Shown here: positions 63,033-64,000 of the stretch, piece after piece
Numbering within the stretch: position 1 is the first letter of the stretch
Layout of the letters: the number at the start of each line of letters is the position of its first letter
Source of the DNA: Prevotella sp.
Lineage (GTDB): Bacteria > Bacteroidota > Bacteroidia > Bacteroidales > Bacteroidaceae
Assembly (NCBI GenBank): GCA_022771265.1
Contig: JALFCG010000136.1
Location: 19,147-83,146 of the forward strand
Direction of reading: 5' to 3'
DNA: 64,000 bases
Notes under the pieces: generated by a model
What the model was told of the DNA's origin: nothing
The model's database searches: none
Seen by the model: only the letters and a program-made list of their open reading frames with translations
Translations under genes and position numbers: made by a program

Positions 63033-63057
63033 CAGCCGCAATCAAAAAAAAATAGTG

Positions 63058-63130
63058 CGGGATGTAGCGCAGTTGGTAGCGCACTACGTTCGGGACGTAG
63101 GGGTCGGGCGTTCGAGTCGCCTCATCCCGA
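63058..63130 (+). tRNA. tRNA-Pro (CGG)
   Basis: A complete cloverleaf has acceptor CGGGATG/CATCCCG, the D-arm GCGC/GCGC, anticodon stem CTACG/CGTAG with loop TTCGGGA (anticodon CGG), and T-loop GTTCGAGTC. Discriminator A; no CCA is encoded. The terminator follows at 63138-63168. Confidence 0.95.
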
Positions 63131-63137
63131 CTATAAG

Positions 63138-63168
63138 AAAACCTCCTAAGCAACAGGAGGTTTTTTTT
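63138..63168 (+). terminator. Intrinsic terminator after tRNA-Pro
   Basis: AAAACCTCCT pairs with AGGAGGTTTT around a 7-base loop, continuing into eight T. Confidence 0.9.
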
Positions 63169-63308
63169 ATGTCTTAGAATCCCATTTTTGGTAAAACTTC
63201 CCCACCCTCATTGTCGTAAAGGGTCGGGAAGTATTTTTCTTAATGGCATAATAGCTGGCATTAATGGCATGTTATTGACATGCTTGGCTCTGTTCTCGTT
63301 TGCAAAAG

Positions 63309-63431
63309 TTATAGATACACGTTAGCTCCCATGCAGCTTGTAACGCCAAGAGTGGTAGCAATAGCCGTAGCTATCGACACGATGAGCTGAATTATCAGCT
63401 TCCAAGTGTTCTTTTTAGTTTCTGTACTCAT
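63309..63431 (-). CDS. Smalltalk protein, copy 2 (40 aa)
   Basis: This 40-residue protein is identical to copy 1 at 7422-7544 except for T13I and F40L. Seven of its nine base differences leave three-quarters of the affected codons silent, the pattern of a maintained gene. It has the same single hydrophobic helix and LGVTSCMGANVY end. The upstream AT-rich leader holds no TAnnTTTG box, so expression is less certain than for copy 1. The amidase and HU-like genes that often accompany smalltalk in Bacteroidota are absent on this side of the window edge. Confidence 0.78.
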   Translation of the reverse strand: MSTETKKNTWKLIIQLIVSIATAIATTLGVTSCMGANVYL

Positions 63432-63560
63432 AAGCAATAATTTAATGAATAATTTTTTTATGAATAATTATTAATTAACTGAACTTTCCCCCATGCAGTT
63501 GAGTAACTTGTTCCCCCTCTAAGATAGAGGGGGTGTCACGAAGTGACGGGGGCGTATGAC

Positions 63561-63638
63561 CTTCCAGCAGAAGCTTCCAGCACGAGCTTCCAGCACGAGC
63601 CTTCAGCACGAGCCTTCAGCACGAGCTTCCTGCAAAAG
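63561..63638. repeat. 13-bp tandem array, six units
   Basis: Six consecutive 13-bp units of the form CTTCCAGCACGAG are present. The first unit, CTTCCAGCAGAAG, is itself a CTTC/GAAG hairpin. Likely a variable-number tandem repeat. Confidence 0.9.
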
Positions 63639-63696
63639 CATTTTTGTTCACCCTCTAAGATAGAGGGGGTGTCACGAAGTGACGGGGGCGTATGAC

Positions 63697-63748
63697 CTTC
63701 CAGCAGAAGCTTTCAGCAGAAGCTTCCAGCACGAGCTTCCTGCAAAAG
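63697..63748. repeat. 13-bp tandem array, four units
   Basis: Four units of the same 13-bp family as 63561-63638, with two fewer copies. They end with the same CTTCCTGCAAAAG unit. Confidence 0.9.
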
Positions 63749-63962
63749 CATTTGTCAAGCGAGATAGTGCTGACGTTTTCATACTCCCTCCCCCCTTTGG
63801 GGGACTCCCCCTATCTTAGGGGGAGAGCCAAATTACTGTCATGCAGTGGAGGTGCTCTGATAATACCATATTGTCATGCCATTAATGCCAGCTATTATGC
63901 CATTAAGAAAAAAAGTTCCCGACCCTTTACGACAATGGGGTCGGGAAGTTTGGTTTTTTGCT

Positions 63963-63983
63963 CCCCTCTCTCTTGGAGAGGGG
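63963..63983. repeat. GC-rich hairpin at window end
   Basis: CCCCTCTC pairs with GAGAGGGG around a short loop, followed by a G-rich stretch. It resembles the other CCCTCT/AGAGGG hairpins in this region. It may continue past the window edge. Confidence 0.5.
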
Positions 63984-64000
63984 GCGGGGGTGAGGCTGGG

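Larger units (their letters stand above)
63515..63753. repeat. Duplicated composite repeat
   Basis: A block made of CCCTCTAAGATAGAGGG, GTCACGAAGTGAC and a 13-bp array ending CTTCCTGCAAAAGCATTT occurs twice, at 63515-63643 and 63651-63753. The two copies differ in the number of 13-bp units. Both opening motifs are small hairpins. Confidence 0.8.
63195..63950. mobile_element. Inverted-repeat-bounded segment carrying smalltalk copy 2 (element C, putative)
   Basis: The left end (63195-63271) and the reverse complement of the right end (63875-63950) match over about 77 bases with only a few differences. Each end contains a TTCCCGACCC/GGGTCGGGAA hairpin and the shared AATGGCATAATAGCTGGCAT stretch. 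About 600 bases lie between, with the smalltalk gene (-), two 13-bp tandem arrays and GC-rich hairpins. No transposase is present and I see no clear target duplication. It sits directly behind a tRNA gene. It may be a small non-autonomous element, or a pair of terminators that spread by recombination. Confidence 0.45.

Noticed and set aside
63561-63748. CRISPR array
   Set aside because: Units are 13 bp and contiguous, with no spacers and no cas genes nearby.
63195-63950. Complete insertion sequence
   Set aside because: No transposase frame exists between the inverted ends, and the flanks show no obvious target duplication, so only a tentative non-autonomous element is proposed.

Overview
The window comes from a Bacteroidales genome and is most like Prevotella or a close relative. 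This rests on several independent signs. Many genes are preceded by the Bacteroidota -7 promoter box TAnnTTTG, and ribosome-binding sites are weak. There are SusC/SusD proteins with FecR-type anti-sigma factors, a NigD-like lipoprotein, DUF4252- and DUF4840-like proteins, and two copies of the tiny Bacteroidota 'smalltalk' protein. No species can be named from the sequence alone. Most of the window is ordinary chromosome.

Layout. 1-2912: the 3' part of a CoA-transferase and an RluA-type pseudouridine synthase (+). 2935-6996: minus-strand genes for an M16 peptidase, a flavodiiron protein, a PfkB sugar kinase and a LOG-family protein. 7009-8267: a long non-coding stretch with a probable small RNA, a smalltalk gene, a cluster of 9-bp-periodic GGTAACC repeats and a perfect AT palindrome. 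8268-16791: a minus-strand block of esterase, ECF sigma factor, FecR anti-sigma, SusC, SusD and a secreted phosphatase. 16872-18868: a sialate O-acetylesterase-type enzyme and a NUDIX hydrolase. 18941-24451: topA-aroK-speA-argB. 24598-26130: ECF sigma factor, membrane protein and DUF4252-like protein. 26423-30337: pnp, ruvB and coaD. 30334-31287: an SPFH protein (-). 31493-35116: sigma factor, small anti-sigma and TonB-type receptor. 35082-36893: a heparinase II/III-like enzyme (-). 37106-39497: a lipoprotein and rmuC. 39498-39900: a second non-coding repeat element. 39901-42244: radC, a glycosyltransferase and efp (-). 42449-45325: rpmH, then a NigD-like lipoprotein, an ECF sigma factor and a membrane-anchored barrel protein. 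45377-45565: two tRNA-Asn genes (-). 45747-58929: an S41 protease, a compact rimP-nusA-infB-sufB-sufC-sufD-sufS-rnhB run, and sdaA. 58958-61506: folP-cdaA-acyltransferase (-). 61667-63130: murF and tRNA-Pro. 63138-64000: a repeat-rich stretch holding the second smalltalk gene between long inverted repeats.

How the genes work together. Four ECF sigma factors each sit beside a membrane-anchored partner. In two cases an outer-membrane TonB-type receptor follows, the usual Bacteroidota arrangement for sensing substrate at the outer membrane. The sigma/FecR/SusC/SusD block ends in a phosphatase and is preceded by an esterase, with no glycoside hydrolase, so its substrate is unclear. The rimP-to-rnhB run joins translation, transcription-elongation and Fe-S assembly genes, and starts with a promoter followed at once by a terminator-like hairpin.

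The least explained parts are non-coding: the small-RNA candidate near 7172-7363, the two elements built from GTAAC units around an AT palindrome (7714-7980 and 39601-39863), and the inverted-repeat-bounded smalltalk segment at 63195-63950.
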